NCBI GenBank assembly: GCA_017407835.1
Contig: JAFQVV010000008.1
Location: 24,264 to 88,263 of the forward strand
DNA length: 64,000 bases
Reading direction: 5' to 3'
DNA from: Clostridia bacterium
Lineage (GTDB): Bacteria; Bacillota; Clostridia; Oscillospirales; CAG-272
The position numbers were made by a program, and so were the translations under genes. Of the stretch, positions 33,586 through 42,515 are shown piece after piece. The notes under the pieces are model-generated. The model saw only the letters and a program-made list of their open reading frames with translations, had not been told where the DNA came from and ran no database searches. Within the stretch, counting starts at the first letter, position 1; every line of letters begins with the position of its first letter.

Positions 33586-34598
33586 CAGTTGTCCTCCCGC
33601 ATCAGCTCGTCCACGAAGTAGGCGTTGGTGTAGGCCTTGTTCCCTGCAAAGTCGGTAACGGTGACACGGACGTAGACATCCTCGGGGACCACGGGGAAGG
33701 TGGCTTCGTTGACGGGGGCGCCGTTCTCACCGCGGATGGGCTTATTGCGGCGGGTACCCTTGCAGAGGGTGATCTCCCGGGCGTCGCTGCAGGTGACGTG
33801 GAGTTGGCCGTCCTCGTACCACAGCTCACCGATGGTGGGTCCCTCGGAGGCGTAGAAATTGCCCTCCTCAAGCGCCCGGGTGATGGTGCGGTACTCGAGC
33901 TTGTCGGCGCGGATCACGGTAAAGCCGCCGAAGCGATCCTCATACTTGTGGTTATCATCGTTTGCGGTGCAGAAAATGCGCTGACCGCCGCGGAGCAGGT
34001 CATCGTAAACGGCGCCGTTGTGGTCGTCGTAGCCCTCATAGCAGCAGGCGAAGTTGCAGATTTCCATGGCATTCATGCCGACATAGCCGCTGTACTGTGC
34101 GTAGTTCTCCTGCGACCAGCGGGGGTGGTTGTAGGTGACGAAAAATCCCGCATCGCGGCCCATACGCATGATCTCGCTGATGCCCTCGGCGGTATAGCGG
34201 CGCTCGTAATCGGGCTTGCTCTCGTCGAACTTGACTTGATCGCGGTACTTGACGGCGTTGCCGAAGAGATATTTCTCTCTGTGCCAGAAGGGCATGGTGA
34301 TGTTGTCGGGTTCAAGCGCGATCATGCAGATGTGGCAGGTCTTGCGCGCCGATTTTTCCTCTACATCGGGTTGGTTGATCTCCACCTCAAAGCTGTTGAG
34401 GGGGAGGAAGTTCTCCTCGGCAAGCTCGGGATGGGGAATGAGAATATCGTGGTCGGTGAACGCGATGATGGAATAGCCCTGCGCCATGTAGTCGGCCTTC
34501 ATTTCCTCGGGGGACTGTCTGCCGTCGGATACGTTGGTGTGGCAGTGCAGGTTGGCTTTGTAGTCATTTCCCGTGGCGGGAAGAAGATATTTACGCAT
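33585..34598 (-). CDS. PHP-domain phosphoesterase-like protein
   Basis: The 337-residue protein carries PHP metal-binding motifs: NLHCHTNVSDGR at about 16-27, AFTDHDILIPHPE near 47 and TYNHPRWSQEN near 170. A C-terminal beta-rich segment (about 245-330, LWYEDGQLHVTCSDAREITL) is typical of larger PHP proteins that act on sugar or nucleotide phosphates. The exact substrate is not visible. It forms a two-gene unit with pepT. Its promoter is not obvious; the upstream gap also carries the tRNA-Thr terminator. Confidence 0.8.
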   Translation of the reverse strand: MRKYLLPATGNDYKANLHCHTNVSDGRQSPEEMKADYMAQGYSIIAFTDHDILIPHPELAEENFLPLNSFEVEINQPDVEEKSARKTCHICMIALEPDNITMPFWHREKYLFGNAVKYRDQVKFDESKPDYERRYTAEGISEIMRMGRDAGFFVTYNHPRWSQENYAQYSGYVGMNAMEICNFACCYEGYDDHNGAVYDDLLRGGQRIFCTANDDNHKYEDRFGGFTVIRADKLEYRTITRALEEGNFYASEGPTIGELWYEDGQLHVTCSDAREITLCKGTRRNKPIRGENGAPVNEATFPVVPEDVYVRVTVTDFAGNKAYTNAYFVDELMREDN

Positions 34599-34723
34599 AA
34601 TATTGCCTCTCTTTTGTCGCCTGCGGCGTTTTTTTCATTATAGCATAACAAAGCAATTTCTGCAAGTGTTTTCGGCGGGAGAAAAGGGCAAGAACATGAG
34701 AAATATTCCCGCACGCAAAACAG

Positions 34724-34750
34724 AAAAAGCACCGGGTATTCCCGATGCTT
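34724..34750 (-). terminator. Terminator of tRNA-Thr
   Basis: Read leftward, AGCATCGGG and CCCGGTGCT pair (one G-U) around AATA, followed by a T run. Confidence 0.85.
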
Positions 34751-34753
34751 TCC

Positions 34754-34829
34754 TGGAGCTGCTAATCAGAGTCGAACTGATGACCTCATCCTTACCAAGG
34801 ATGTGCTCTACCAACTGAGCCATAGCAGC
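34754..34829 (-). tRNA. tRNA-Thr (anticodon GGT), CCA encoded
   Basis: The acceptor GCTGCTA pairs with TAGCAGC, discriminator T, genomic CCA at 34754-34756. The anticodon stem CATCC/GGATG encloses TTGGTAA with anticodon GGT. The T-loop is TTCGACT. Confidence 0.95.
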
Positions 34830-34842
34830 GTCAACATCGGTT

Positions 34843-34871
34843 ATTATACCAGAACGCGTTCCATTTGTCAA
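34843..34871 (-). promoter_or_regulatory. Consensus promoter for tRNA-Thr
   Basis: Read leftward, TTGACA, 17 bases, TATAAT. Confidence 0.9.
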
Positions 34872-34942
34872 GGCTTTTTTGAAAATATTTCGCGTTTTTT
34901 GAAAAAGTTTTTACCGAAAAACGCAAAAATATGATGCTTCCC

Positions 34943-34971
34943 TTGCAATCGCCGGCGTAGTTTGCTATAAT
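34943..34971 (+). promoter_or_regulatory. Promoter upstream of the radical SAM gene
   Basis: TTGCAA and TATAAT are separated by 17 bases, 240 bases before the start codon at 35212. Confidence 0.8.
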
Positions 34972-34977
34972 GGTGAC

Positions 34978-35190
34978 AGACAAGTTGCAAGGGGCTCTCA
35001 CAATTTTTGTGGGATCGGAAGCTGCCCATGCGCAAGCAATTATGTACGGTGCGGGCTATCATCTGCGAATTTATCTCCCCGTGCTTCTTTCTCTCGGGTT
35101 ATCTCCCCTCCTTCATTGCTGCCCCCCGTGGCAGATGGCTTTTTCGCAGGGCTGCCGCGGACGGCGGAAGCCCTGTTCTTCTCCCACAAA
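34978..35190 (+). promoter_or_regulatory. Long structured 5' leader or separate small RNA
   Basis: The 382-base gene-free stretch 34830-35211 holds two divergent promoters and this leader. Local hairpins are visible: CTCACAA/TTGTGGG (34997 region), GCCC..GCGC with GTGC-GGGC, and CTGCC/GGCAG followed by a short T run near 35145. A strong CCGC/GCGG-based stem lies at 35152-35176. It may be a regulatory leader, or a small RNA ending near 35150. No known riboswitch core was recognised. Confidence 0.4.
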
Positions 35191-35211
35191 TCTTGCACAG
35201 GAGATGATGGC

Positions 35212-36102
35212 ATGGAACTGACTTATTCGCGTCCCTGCACCCTCTGTCCCCGCGCCTGCGGCGTCAACAGATCGGCGGGTGAGCGCGGATTCTGCCGGGC
35301 GGGCACAACGGCACACATTGCCCGCGCGGGACTGCATTTTGGCGAAGAGCCCCCCATCAGCGGCACGCGGGGCTCGGGCACGATCTTTTTCTGCGGCTGC
35401 ACCCTGCGCTGTCCCTTCTGCCAGAATCACCGCATCAGCCGCGATGCCGATGCGGGGCAGGCGGTGGATGCGGTCGAGCTTGCCGAACTGATGCTGCAGC
35501 TGCAGGCGCAGGGGGCGCACAACATCAATCTGGTGACGGCAACCCACTATCTGCCCACCGTTCTCGCCGCCCTCGATCGGGCAAAGCCGCAGCTGCGCAT
35601 CCCCGTGGTCTACAACTGCGGGGGCTATGAATCCACCGAAACGGTTGCCGCGCTTACCGATTACGTCGATGTATGGCTGCCCGATCTCAAATACGGCACC
35701 GCCGATGCTGCACTCCGCCGCGGCGCGCCTGCCGATTACCCCGAGCGGGCACTGGGGGCGATTGCCGCCATGGTCGAGCAGACGGGCGCGCCCGTCTTTG
35801 ACGCCGATGGAATGCTTCGTCGCGGCGTGATTGTTCGCCATCTCGTCCTGCCCGGCGGGCGGCGCGACTCGGCGGCGGCGCTGGCGGCACTGGCTGCACG
35901 GGTTGACCCCGCAATGATTCGCCTCTCGCTGATGCGACAGTACACCCCCCCATCGGCGCTGACTCTGCCGCCCCCACTGAACAGGCGGCTGACGTCCTTC
36001 GAATACGACACCGCACTCGCGGCAGCCGCCCCATTCGTGGGCTATATGCAATCCGCCGATTCAGCCGACGAACGCTTCGTCCCTGTCTGGGACCGGGGAT
36101 AA
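35212..36102 (+). CDS. Radical SAM protein, PflX-like
   Basis: The product has 296 residues from the ATG at 35212 behind AGGAGA; an upstream frame to 35116 lies in the leader. An N-terminal Cys cluster (CTLCPRACGVNRSAGERGFC) precedes the radical SAM motif CGCTLRCPFCQN near 63-70, which binds a [4Fe-4S] cluster and S-adenosylmethionine. LPDLKYG and HLVLPGG follow in the barrel. This matches the PflX-type family related to pyruvate formate-lyase activating enzymes, whose substrate is unsettled. No glycyl radical enzyme gene is present nearby. Confidence 0.85.
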   Translation: MELTYSRPCTLCPRACGVNRSAGERGFCRAGTTAHIARAGLHFGEEPPISGTRGSGTIFFCGCTLRCPFCQNHRISRDADAGQAVDAVELAELMLQLQAQGAHNINLVTATHYLPTVLAALDRAKPQLRIPVVYNCGGYESTETVAALTDYVDVWLPDLKYGTADAALRRGAPADYPERALGAIAAMVEQTGAPVFDADGMLRRGVIVRHLVLPGGRRDSAAALAALAARVDPAMIRLSLMRQYTPPSALTLPPPLNRRLTSFEYDTALAAAAPFVGYMQSADSADERFVPVWDRG

Positions 36103-36105
36103 GGA

Positions 36106-36226
36106 TACGGGGCTTTGCCCCGCGAAAACTTGTATAAAATAAATTTATTTGGAAGTTTTTGAAGGTTCCAAGGAAACTTTTTTCAAAAAGTTTCCTTGGC
36201 GGGGTTTGGGGCAGCGCCCCAAGCCC
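36106..36226. repeat. Intergenic palindromic repeat, copy 6
   Basis: A CGGGGCTTTGCCCCG mini-hairpin, AAAACTTG...GAAGTTTTTGAAGG, a CCAAGGAAACTTTTTTC / AAAAAGTTTCCTTGG hairpin, then GGGGTTTGGGGC and GGCAGCGCC. It lies between two same-strand genes. Confidence 0.75.
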
Positions 36227-36251
36227 TAATATCACATACAAGGAGACAACC

Positions 36252-37469
36252 ATGACAACGGCACAGATTGAGAAGATTTTTCGTGAGACTGCGTACATCC
36301 GCACGGGCGGGAGCGCGGAGGAAAAACGCGCCGCCGAATATTTGCAGGCGATCTGCCGCGAGGCGGGCTTGGACGCCCAGCTTGAGCCTTTCCCGGTGGA
36401 TATGGCGACCATGCACACCGAGAAGCTCACCGTGGACGGGCAGGAGATCCCCTGTCGGGGGTATCTTTGCGCCGGCTCGGCCGAGGTTGAGGCGCCCCTT
36501 TACTACCTCACCGACACCGATCCCATGAGCCTTGCGGGATGTCGGGGCAAGATCGTCCTCTTCGACGGCTATCTCGGCTACTGGCGCTACCGCGACATCC
36601 TCAAGCACGGTGCGGTGGGCTTCATCAGCTATGACGGAAATGTCAATTATCTTGACCGCGACATTGACCGCCGCGAACTGCGCAGCTATGTGGCGCAGGG
36701 GGAAAAGATCCCCGGTGTCAACATCAACGCAAAGGATGCGGTCGCCCTCATTGCCGATGGGGCAAAGACGGCGCGCATCACGCTGGCGCAGGACGAATAT
36801 ACGGGGGAATCGCAGAATGTGGTGCTCGATCTGCCGGGCGAGGACGAACAGGTCATTGTCCTGACCGCGCACTACGACTCAACCTCCCTCTCCCAGGGGG
36901 CGTACGACAATATGTCGGGTGCGGTGGGGCTTTTGTCGATGGCGATGCATTTCGCCGCCCATCCCCATCGCTGCAGCCTGCGGTTTATCTGGTGCGGCAG
37001 CGAGGAACGGGGACTGCTGGGTGCTAAGGCATACTGCGCCGGCCACGAGGAGGGACTGGAGAAAATCTCACTCTGCGTTAATCTGGACATGATCGGCTGT
37101 GTCATGGGGAAATTTATCGCCTGCTGCACTGCCGAGGAGAAGCTGGTGCATTACCTGACCTACATGGGACGCGAGCTGGGCTTCCAGACTGCGCCCTATC
37201 AAGGGGTATATTCAAGTGATTCAACGCCTTTCTCGGACAAGGGAATTCCCTCTGTCTCCTTCTGCCGTGCTGCCCCCCGCGAGACGGCGACCATCCACAA
37301 CAGCTATGACACCGCTGCGCTCATCAAGCCTGCGCAGATGGAGCAGGACATCGCCTTCATCACCGCTTTTGTTTCGCGCATGGCAAATGCCGCCTTCTGC
37401 CCGGTCGAGCGGACCATCCCCGACAACATGAAGGAAAAACTCGACAAATACCTCTGCCGCAAGAGATGA
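36252..37469 (+). CDS. M28 family metallopeptidase (aminopeptidase)
   Basis: The product has 405 residues from the ATG at 36252 behind AGGAGACA; an upstream frame enters the repeat and is discarded. The co-catalytic zinc site is complete: TAHYDSTS near 218, GAYDNMSGAVGL near 228, the base pair in CGSEERGLLGA near 260, VNLDMIG near 287 and THN-like ATIHNSYDT near 366. A PA-like insert spans about 70-190. There is no signal peptide, so it should be cytoplasmic. It probably removes N-terminal amino acids from peptides, complementing pepT nearby. Confidence 0.88.
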   Translation: MTTAQIEKIFRETAYIRTGGSAEEKRAAEYLQAICREAGLDAQLEPFPVDMATMHTEKLTVDGQEIPCRGYLCAGSAEVEAPLYYLTDTDPMSLAGCRGKIVLFDGYLGYWRYRDILKHGAVGFISYDGNVNYLDRDIDRRELRSYVAQGEKIPGVNINAKDAVALIADGAKTARITLAQDEYTGESQNVVLDLPGEDEQVIVLTAHYDSTSLSQGAYDNMSGAVGLLSMAMHFAAHPHRCSLRFIWCGSEERGLLGAKAYCAGHEEGLEKISLCVNLDMIGCVMGKFIACCTAEEKLVHYLTYMGRELGFQTAPYQGVYSSDSTPFSDKGIPSVSFCRAAPRETATIHNSYDTAALIKPAQMEQDIAFITAFVSRMANAAFCPVERTIPDNMKEKLDKYLCRKR

Positions 37470-37481
37470 GGGAGGGGGAAG

Positions 37482-37768
37482 GGCGGGGCTTTGCCCCGGA
37501 CCCCACTTAAGGGAGCTTTTTGTAAAAAGCTCCCTTAAGAATCCCGCAAAAACTTACACGTATTATGTTTTTATGTTAGGTGTGTGCGTGGGGTACTAAA
37601 GCTATAGAAACTGCGTTATATTGAAGATTCATCAAAGGTAGCCGTCTTTTGGGCGGCTGCCTTTGATGCGTATGGGCTTGGGGAGGAGCTTCCGAGCTTT
37701 GCCGAAGACAAACTCGCTCGAACTGCCCGCAGGGCAGTTTTGTTTTCAAAAGGCTCCCCCCGAAAACT
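37482..37768. repeat. Intergenic palindromic repeat, copy 7 (composite)
   Basis: Within the 359-base gene-free gap 37470-37828 lie a CGGGGCTTTGCCCCG hairpin, TTAAGGGAGCTTTTT / AAAAAGCTCCCTTAA and CGCAAAAACTT. An ATCAAAGGTAGCCG / CGGCTGCCTTTGAT hairpin (37630-37667), a GGGGAGGAGCTTCCGAG block and CTGCCCGCAGGGCAG follow. It looks like two repeat copies fused around unrelated sequence. Confidence 0.7.
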
Positions 37769-37769
37769 C

Positions 37770-37798
37770 TTGCTTTTCTCCCTGATTTGTGGTAAAAT
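37770..37798 (+). promoter_or_regulatory. Promoter for the MBOAT gene
   Basis: TTGCTT and TAAAAT are 17 bases apart, about 30 bases upstream of the ATG. Confidence 0.6.
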
Positions 37799-37828
37799 AA
37801 AGTATCTATCTCTACACGCGGAGGCACC

Positions 37829-39226
37829 ATGGTTTTTTCTTCTGCCATTTTCCTCTTTATCTTTTTGCCGCTGATCTGGCTGGGGCATCGTCTCCTGCCT
37901 TCTGTGCGTGCGAAAAATATTTTGCTCTCGGTGGCAAGCTTGCTGTTTTATGCGTTCGGTGAGCCGATTTATGTTGTGCTGATGGTGCTCTCTGTGGCGG
38001 TGAACTATGCGGCGGCACGTTGTATCAGTGAGGGCGAGCATAGGCGTCGGCTGCCGATGATATTGGCTGTACTCTTTGATCTTGCCATGCTTGGTGTGTT
38101 CAAATATGCGGGATTTGCGGTGGAGTGCATCAACTATCTGCCCTTCATTGAGCTTCCGGTACCTGCCATCCGTCTGCCCATCGGCATTTCCTTCTTCACC
38201 TTCCAGATTCTCTCCTATGTGGTGGACGTTTACCGCGGTGATACCCAGGTGCAGACGCGGATTGACGATCTTTTCCTGTATATTGCCTTTTTCCCGCAGC
38301 TGATCGCCGGTCCGATTGTCAAGTATCATGACATTGCCGCGCAGATCACCGATCGCACCATGACCCCCGAGCTGACGGCGCGGGGCTTGCGCCGATTTCT
38401 CTTCGGTCTGTCCAAAAAGCTGCTCATCTCCAATCCCTGCGGTTTGCTGGCTGATACGGCATTTGCGGCCTTGGGTGAGCAAACACTGGGTGCTCCTTTG
38501 GGTTGGCTCGGCGCGATTGCCTACTGCTTCCAGATTTACTACGACTTCTCGGGTTACTCGGACATGGCGATCGGGCTTGGGCATATGTTCGGCTTCCACA
38601 TTCTTGAGAATTTCAACTATCCCTACATATCAGGCTCGATTCGCGAGTTCTGGCGGCGCTGGCACATCTCGCTCTCGACCTGGTTCCGCGAGTATGTGTA
38701 TATTCCGCTGGGCGGCAACCGCCGCGGACGCGGGCGCACGGTACTCAACAAGTTTATTGTATTTTTCACCACGGGGCTTTGGCACGGGGCAAGTTTGAAT
38801 TTCATTGTTTGGGGCTTATTCCACGGCACAATGCAAATGATTGAAGAATTCATTCGTCCCACCGAGCGGCGGTGGCTCCGCCCGTTGTGGCGGGTGGTGA
38901 CGCTGGCGGCGGTGTGCTTGTCCTTTGTGGTCTTCCGCGCCGACAATATGACCGATGCGGTGAGATATCTTGCCGTTCTCTTCGGGGGCGGTGCATCGGG
39001 CGGTCTGTCGGCGGCGCTGGCACTGCTCGATCCCTACACACTGACCATCCTCGCTGCCGCGCTGATTTTTTCTTTCCCTATTGTTCCCATTTTGCGCAAA
39101 CGCGCCGAGATAGGACCCCCGGCGCTTGATTATATCGGCTATGCCGTCACACTTGGGCTGCTCCTCCTTTGCGTGATGTCGCTGGCTTCTTCGACCTATA
39201 ATCCGTTTATTTATTTCCGCTTCTGA
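37829..39226 (+). CDS. MBOAT family O-acyltransferase (AlgI/DltB-like)
   Basis: The 465-residue polytopic membrane protein opens with the AlgI-type FSSAIFLFIFLPLIWLGHRL. It carries the MBOAT core: FWRRWHISLSTWFREYVYIP near 275-295 and the catalytic His in GLWHGASLNFIVWGLFHG near 320. It transfers acyl groups, often acetyl, to extracellular polysaccharide or lipoteichoic acid. AlgI-type enzymes usually sit beside an SGNH/AlgX-like partner; none is adjacent here, since the next gene encodes an HMA protein. The polysaccharide target is unknown. Confidence 0.9.
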   Translation: MVFSSAIFLFIFLPLIWLGHRLLPSVRAKNILLSVASLLFYAFGEPIYVVLMVLSVAVNYAAARCISEGEHRRRLPMILAVLFDLAMLGVFKYAGFAVECINYLPFIELPVPAIRLPIGISFFTFQILSYVVDVYRGDTQVQTRIDDLFLYIAFFPQLIAGPIVKYHDIAAQITDRTMTPELTARGLRRFLFGLSKKLLISNPCGLLADTAFAALGEQTLGAPLGWLGAIAYCFQIYYDFSGYSDMAIGLGHMFGFHILENFNYPYISGSIREFWRRWHISLSTWFREYVYIPLGGNRRGRGRTVLNKFIVFFTTGLWHGASLNFIVWGLFHGTMQMIEEFIRPTERRWLRPLWRVVTLAAVCLSFVVFRADNMTDAVRYLAVLFGGGASGGLSAALALLDPYTLTILAAALIFSFPIVPILRKRAEIGPPALDYIGYAVTLGLLLLCVMSLASSTYNPFIYFRF

Positions 39227-39254
39227 TCATACTATGGAAAGAGAGGTTTTTCCC

Positions 39255-39479
39255 ATGTTGTTTTCCAAACATCCTACGTTTATTACCACACTCAAGGTCA
39301 CCGGCATGGCTTGTTCTCACTGTGCGGCAAAAGTAGAGAATGCTCTGTCAGCCATCAAGGGCGTATCCGCCAAGGTCGATCTGGACGCTGCCACCGTCAC
39401 CGTTTCTGCCCCTGCGTCGGTCACCCGCGAGGACATGATTGCCGCCATCGAAGCCGCAGGCTTCAATGCCGAGCTTTAA
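39255..39479 (+). CDS. Heavy-metal-associated (HMA) domain protein, copper chaperone-like
   Basis: The product has 74 residues with the HMA metal-binding motif GMACSHCAAKVE and the fold-typical ends (TTLKVTG, IAAIEAAGFNAEL). GAGAGG supports the ATG at 39255; the ATG at 39234 lacks a site. CopZ-like proteins deliver Cu(I) to P-type ATPases. No ATPase gene is nearby, so the partner must be elsewhere. Confidence 0.85.
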   Translation: MLFSKHPTFITTLKVTGMACSHCAAKVENALSAIKGVSAKVDLDAATVTVSAPASVTREDMIAAIEAAGFNAEL

Positions 39480-39515
39480 TTTAAGCGCATTTTTACCCAA
39501 AAAGGAGATATATCT

Positions 39516-39899
39516 ATGCCAGGATACCGCCGTGCCCGCATCAACGACGCGATGCAGGCTGAGCTTTCGACAATTTTTCGCGAGGTCAAGGACCCGCGCA
39601 TCAAGGAGGCATTTTTGACCGTCACTGCCTGTGATGTGACGCCCGACTTGAAGTTTGCCAAAATTTATTTTTCGCACATTCACGGCGAGGAGAAGGAAAT
39701 TGTGCGCGGGCTGCGCGCCGCCTCGCCTTATATTCGCCGCAGACTGGCCGAGTCGCTGAACCTGCGCATGACACCCGAGCTGACCTTCATCCGCGACGAG
39801 TCGCTGGCGCACGGTGCAAAAATCGCAACACTGCTCAATCAGATTGAGCGCAAAGCCAAAGAAAAAGAGGCAAATCATGCGGAATCTGACGCAGAGTGA
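39516..39899 (+). CDS. rbfA: Ribosome-binding factor A
   Basis: The 127-residue KH-like protein matches RbfA (RRARINDAMQAELSTIFRE, VKDPRIKEAFLTVTACDVTPD, RRRLAESLNLRMTPELTFIRD). It assists 16S rRNA 5'-end maturation in late 30S assembly. AAAGGAGAT precedes the ATG. Its 3' end overlaps nrnA by 23 bases, a common pairing in Firmicutes. The usual upstream nusA-infB genes are absent. Confidence 0.95.
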   Translation: MPGYRRARINDAMQAELSTIFREVKDPRIKEAFLTVTACDVTPDLKFAKIYFSHIHGEEKEIVRGLRAASPYIRRRLAESLNLRMTPELTFIRDESLAHGAKIATLLNQIERKAKEKEANHAESDAE

Positions 39900-40893
39900 G
39901 GTAATTGCGCGGCTGGCAGAACTTGAGCGTGCCGTGATTCTCTTTCATGTGCGCCCCGACGGAGATGCCGTCGGCTCTGCCTTTGCACTCCGCCGCGCGC
40001 TGGCTTTGCGCGGGGCGGATGTTTGGTGCGTCTGCGCCCACAGACTGCCCGATCGGTTGGCGTTTCTCTGCGATGCCGAGGAGGAGCAGGAATCGGTTTT
40101 GCCCGACGCGCTGCCCGAGCGATTTGCCGACGCGCCCGTGATCACGGTGGACACGGCATCCCCCGCGCAGATGGGGGATGCAGGGGTGCAGTTTCTGCCG
40201 CGAATCGTGCTGATGATTGATCATCACGGCAGCGGAGAGCCGTATGCCGACCACTACATTCTGCCCGACGCATCGGCGACGGGCGAGGTGCTGATGCCGA
40301 TTTTAGCGGCGCTCTGCGGCGGCGATGAGCTTGATCCCCTTGTGGCGGCTCGTTTGTTTGCTGCCATTACTTCTGACACGGGGTGCTTCAAATATTCCAA
40401 CGCATCCCCTGCAACCCACCGTGCGGCGGCGGCACTGATTGAAAATGGGATGTCCGTCCCTGCCGATGAGATCAACCGCCTGCTTTTTGACCGAAAAACA
40501 GCGGGCACACTTGCTGCCGAGCAGATTGCTCTGCGCAATCTGCGTACTTTCGCCGATGGGCGAGTTGTTGTCTCAACCCTCTCCCATGATGAGCGGATCA
40601 GTGCCGGGCTTATGACCGAAGACACCGACACCATGATTGATGCCATTCGCGTCCTTGACGGTGCACAGATTGCCTGTATGCTCAAACAGCAGGAACCGCA
40701 TCCGAACAAACCCGGCGTGTGGCGGGCTTCTCTGCGCTCGACGGGCATTGATGTTGCCGCAATTGCCGCTTGCTTCGGCGGGGGCGGACATATTCGCGCG
40801 GCGGGCTGTTCTATCACTGCCGAAACGGCAGAGGAAGCGGTGGAAAAGATCGTGGGATTTTGCCCAACACCCTGCAATGGAAGTTTTTTCTAA
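39877..40893 (+). CDS. nrnA: DHH family nanoRNase/pAp phosphatase-like protein
   Basis: The product has 338 residues from the ATG at 39877 (AAAGAGG upstream). DHH motifs are present: VRPDGDAVGSAFAL near 25, the second Asp in ITVDTASP near 90 and MIDHHGSGEPYAD near 115. The C-terminal DHHA1 domain ends in GGGGHIRAAGCSI near 310. NrnA degrades RNA oligonucleotides of 2-5 residues and pAp. The last codons (CNGSFF) run into a palindromic intergenic repeat, which appears to have supplied the C-terminus and stop. Confidence 0.92.
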   Translation: MRNLTQSEVIARLAELERAVILFHVRPDGDAVGSAFALRRALALRGADVWCVCAHRLPDRLAFLCDAEEEQESVLPDALPERFADAPVITVDTASPAQMGDAGVQFLPRIVLMIDHHGSGEPYADHYILPDASATGEVLMPILAALCGGDELDPLVAARLFAAITSDTGCFKYSNASPATHRAAAALIENGMSVPADEINRLLFDRKTAGTLAAEQIALRNLRTFADGRVVVSTLSHDERISAGLMTEDTDTMIDAIRVLDGAQIACMLKQQEPHPNKPGVWRASLRSTGIDVAAIAACFGGGGHIRAAGCSITAETAEEAVEKIVGFCPTPCNGSFF

Positions 40894-40996
40894 AAAAATT
40901 CCATTGACCTGCAAAAAACTTGCACAAACCCAATTTTTGAACGTTTTTACGGGGGTTTGGGGACGCTTTTTTCAAAAAGCGCCCCCAAGCTTTTTT
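40876..40996. repeat. Intergenic palindromic repeat, copy 8, overlapping the nrnA 3' end
   Basis: An AATGGAAGTTTTTTC / AAAAAAATTCCATT hairpin overlaps the nrnA stop codon. It is followed by GCAAAAAACTTGC, the GGGGGTTTGGGGA block and a GGACGCTTTTTTC / AAAAAGCGCCC hairpin. Confidence 0.75.
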
Positions 40997-41031
40997 TACG
41001 AAAAAATTATCGCTGTTTTGGGCTTTTTCTC

Positions 41032-41060
41032 TTGCAAACCAAAGCGATTTATGGTATAAT
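41032..41060 (+). promoter_or_regulatory. dnaA promoter
   Basis: TTGCAA and TATAAT are 17 bases apart, 78 bases before the dnaA start. No clear DnaA box overlaps it. Confidence 0.8.
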
Positions 41061-41138
41061 GGATATAATATAATTTGTACAAAAAAATCTGTGACGACCT
41101 GCTCTCGGGCGGGGTGGAACAGAGAAAGGAATGTCAAT

Positions 41139-42491
41139 ATGACCAACACCGAAGAGCTCAATGCCCTATGGACCGCGGTCAAGGAAGCAATGCGCGAAAA
41201 TTATGCGCAGACTGTGATTGATCTTTGGTTTGACGCTTATACACTGACAGCGTTCAACGGTACATCTGCCACCCTTGTGACCGACAATGCATTCAAACAC
41301 AGCATCGTTGTCAATCAGCACGCAGAGAACATCCGGCACTATTTTGAAGTGGCAACCGGGTTCCCCGTTGAAGTTGAACTGCGCTGCACCAGCACCGCAA
41401 CAGTCGATCCTCAGCCAAAGCAGCAGGAAGCAAAAGAAGAAAAGCCTGCCGAACAAGTCATCGGCGGCACAATCCCCCCCTTCAACTTTTCCTACACCTT
41501 TGACAACTATGTGGTGGGTGACTCAAACAAATTTGCCTACACAGCCTGCTGGGCGGTGGCAAACAATCCCGCATACCGCTATAACCCGCTCTTCATTTAC
41601 GGTCCCTCCGGACTGGGCAAAACACATCTGATGTACGCCATTACCAATGCAACGCGGCAAAAAAATCCCAACGCCGAGATCATTTACATCAAGAGCGAAG
41701 ATTTTACCAACCAGATGATTGAGTCGCTCTCGCGCAAGTCCATGCCCGAGTTCCGCAACAAGTACCGCCACTGCGATGTACTGCTCATCGACGATATCCA
41801 GTTCATCGCCAAAAAAGAGGCGATTCAGGAGGAGTTTTTCCACACCTTCAACACGCTTGTGGAAAACAACCGTCAGGTTATTCTGGCATCTGACCGGCCG
41901 CCCTCTGAAATTCATCCCCTCGAGGAGCGGCTGAAATCCCGCTTTGAGCAGGGCTTGCTTGCCGATATTCAGCCCCCCGATTTTGAGCTTCGTGCGGCTA
42001 TCATCAAAAACAAAGCCGCCGCTGTCAGCCTTGAGCTGCCCGACGATGTGCTCGATTTTCTGGCTGAAAACCTTCGCTCAAACATTCGTCAGATTGAGGG
42101 CGCAATCAAAAAGCTGGGTGCCATGTCTTTTGTGTCTGGCAAGCCTGTGAGTATGGAGCTGGCGCGCACCTCCATCAACGATATTCTCGGGGGTGCCGAG
42201 CCTGTCAGCGTCACGGTGGACAAAATTTTCACCGCCGTCTGCCGCAAATACGGTGTGACGCGCGCCGAGCTTGAGAGCACCAGCCGCAAAAAAGAGCTGA
42301 CTCAGCCCCGACATCTCTGTATTTACCTCATTCGCGAGGTCACGGGGTTATCCTTCCCGCAGATCGGCAAATATTTCTCCCGCGATCACACCACCATTCT
42401 CGCCTCGGTAAAAGCCATTGAAAAACGATGCAACGACAACCTGACCTTCAAAACAGAGGTCAAGGAAATGATCAAGGAATTCCGCGGCTGA
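41139..42491 (+). CDS. dnaA: Chromosomal replication initiator protein DnaA
   Basis: The product has 450 residues from the ATG at 41139 behind AAAGGAATG. Domain I (about 1-75) and a Lys/Glu/Gln-rich linker precede the AAA+ domain with Walker A GPSGLGKTH near 155 and Walker B LLIDDIQFI near 218. Domain IV carries the helix-turn-helix and DnaA signature GLSFPQIGKYFSRDHTTIL. It binds DnaA boxes and opens oriC. The gene before it is nrnA rather than rpmH, which is unusual for Firmicutes. Confidence 0.98.
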   Translation: MTNTEELNALWTAVKEAMRENYAQTVIDLWFDAYTLTAFNGTSATLVTDNAFKHSIVVNQHAENIRHYFEVATGFPVEVELRCTSTATVDPQPKQQEAKEEKPAEQVIGGTIPPFNFSYTFDNYVVGDSNKFAYTACWAVANNPAYRYNPLFIYGPSGLGKTHLMYAITNATRQKNPNAEIIYIKSEDFTNQMIESLSRKSMPEFRNKYRHCDVLLIDDIQFIAKKEAIQEEFFHTFNTLVENNRQVILASDRPPSEIHPLEERLKSRFEQGLLADIQPPDFELRAAIIKNKAAAVSLELPDDVLDFLAENLRSNIRQIEGAIKKLGAMSFVSGKPVSMELARTSINDILGGAEPVSVTVDKIFTAVCRKYGVTRAELESTSRKKELTQPRHLCIYLIREVTGLSFPQIGKYFSRDHTTILASVKAIEKRCNDNLTFKTEVKEMIKEFRG

Positions 42492-42515
42492 TTGGAGTTT
42501 TTCCCCTGTGCGGAT

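Noticed and set aside
34978..35150. SRP (4.5S/scRNA) assignment
   Set aside because: A GGAAGC stretch is present, but the conserved domain IV loop arrangement is absent.
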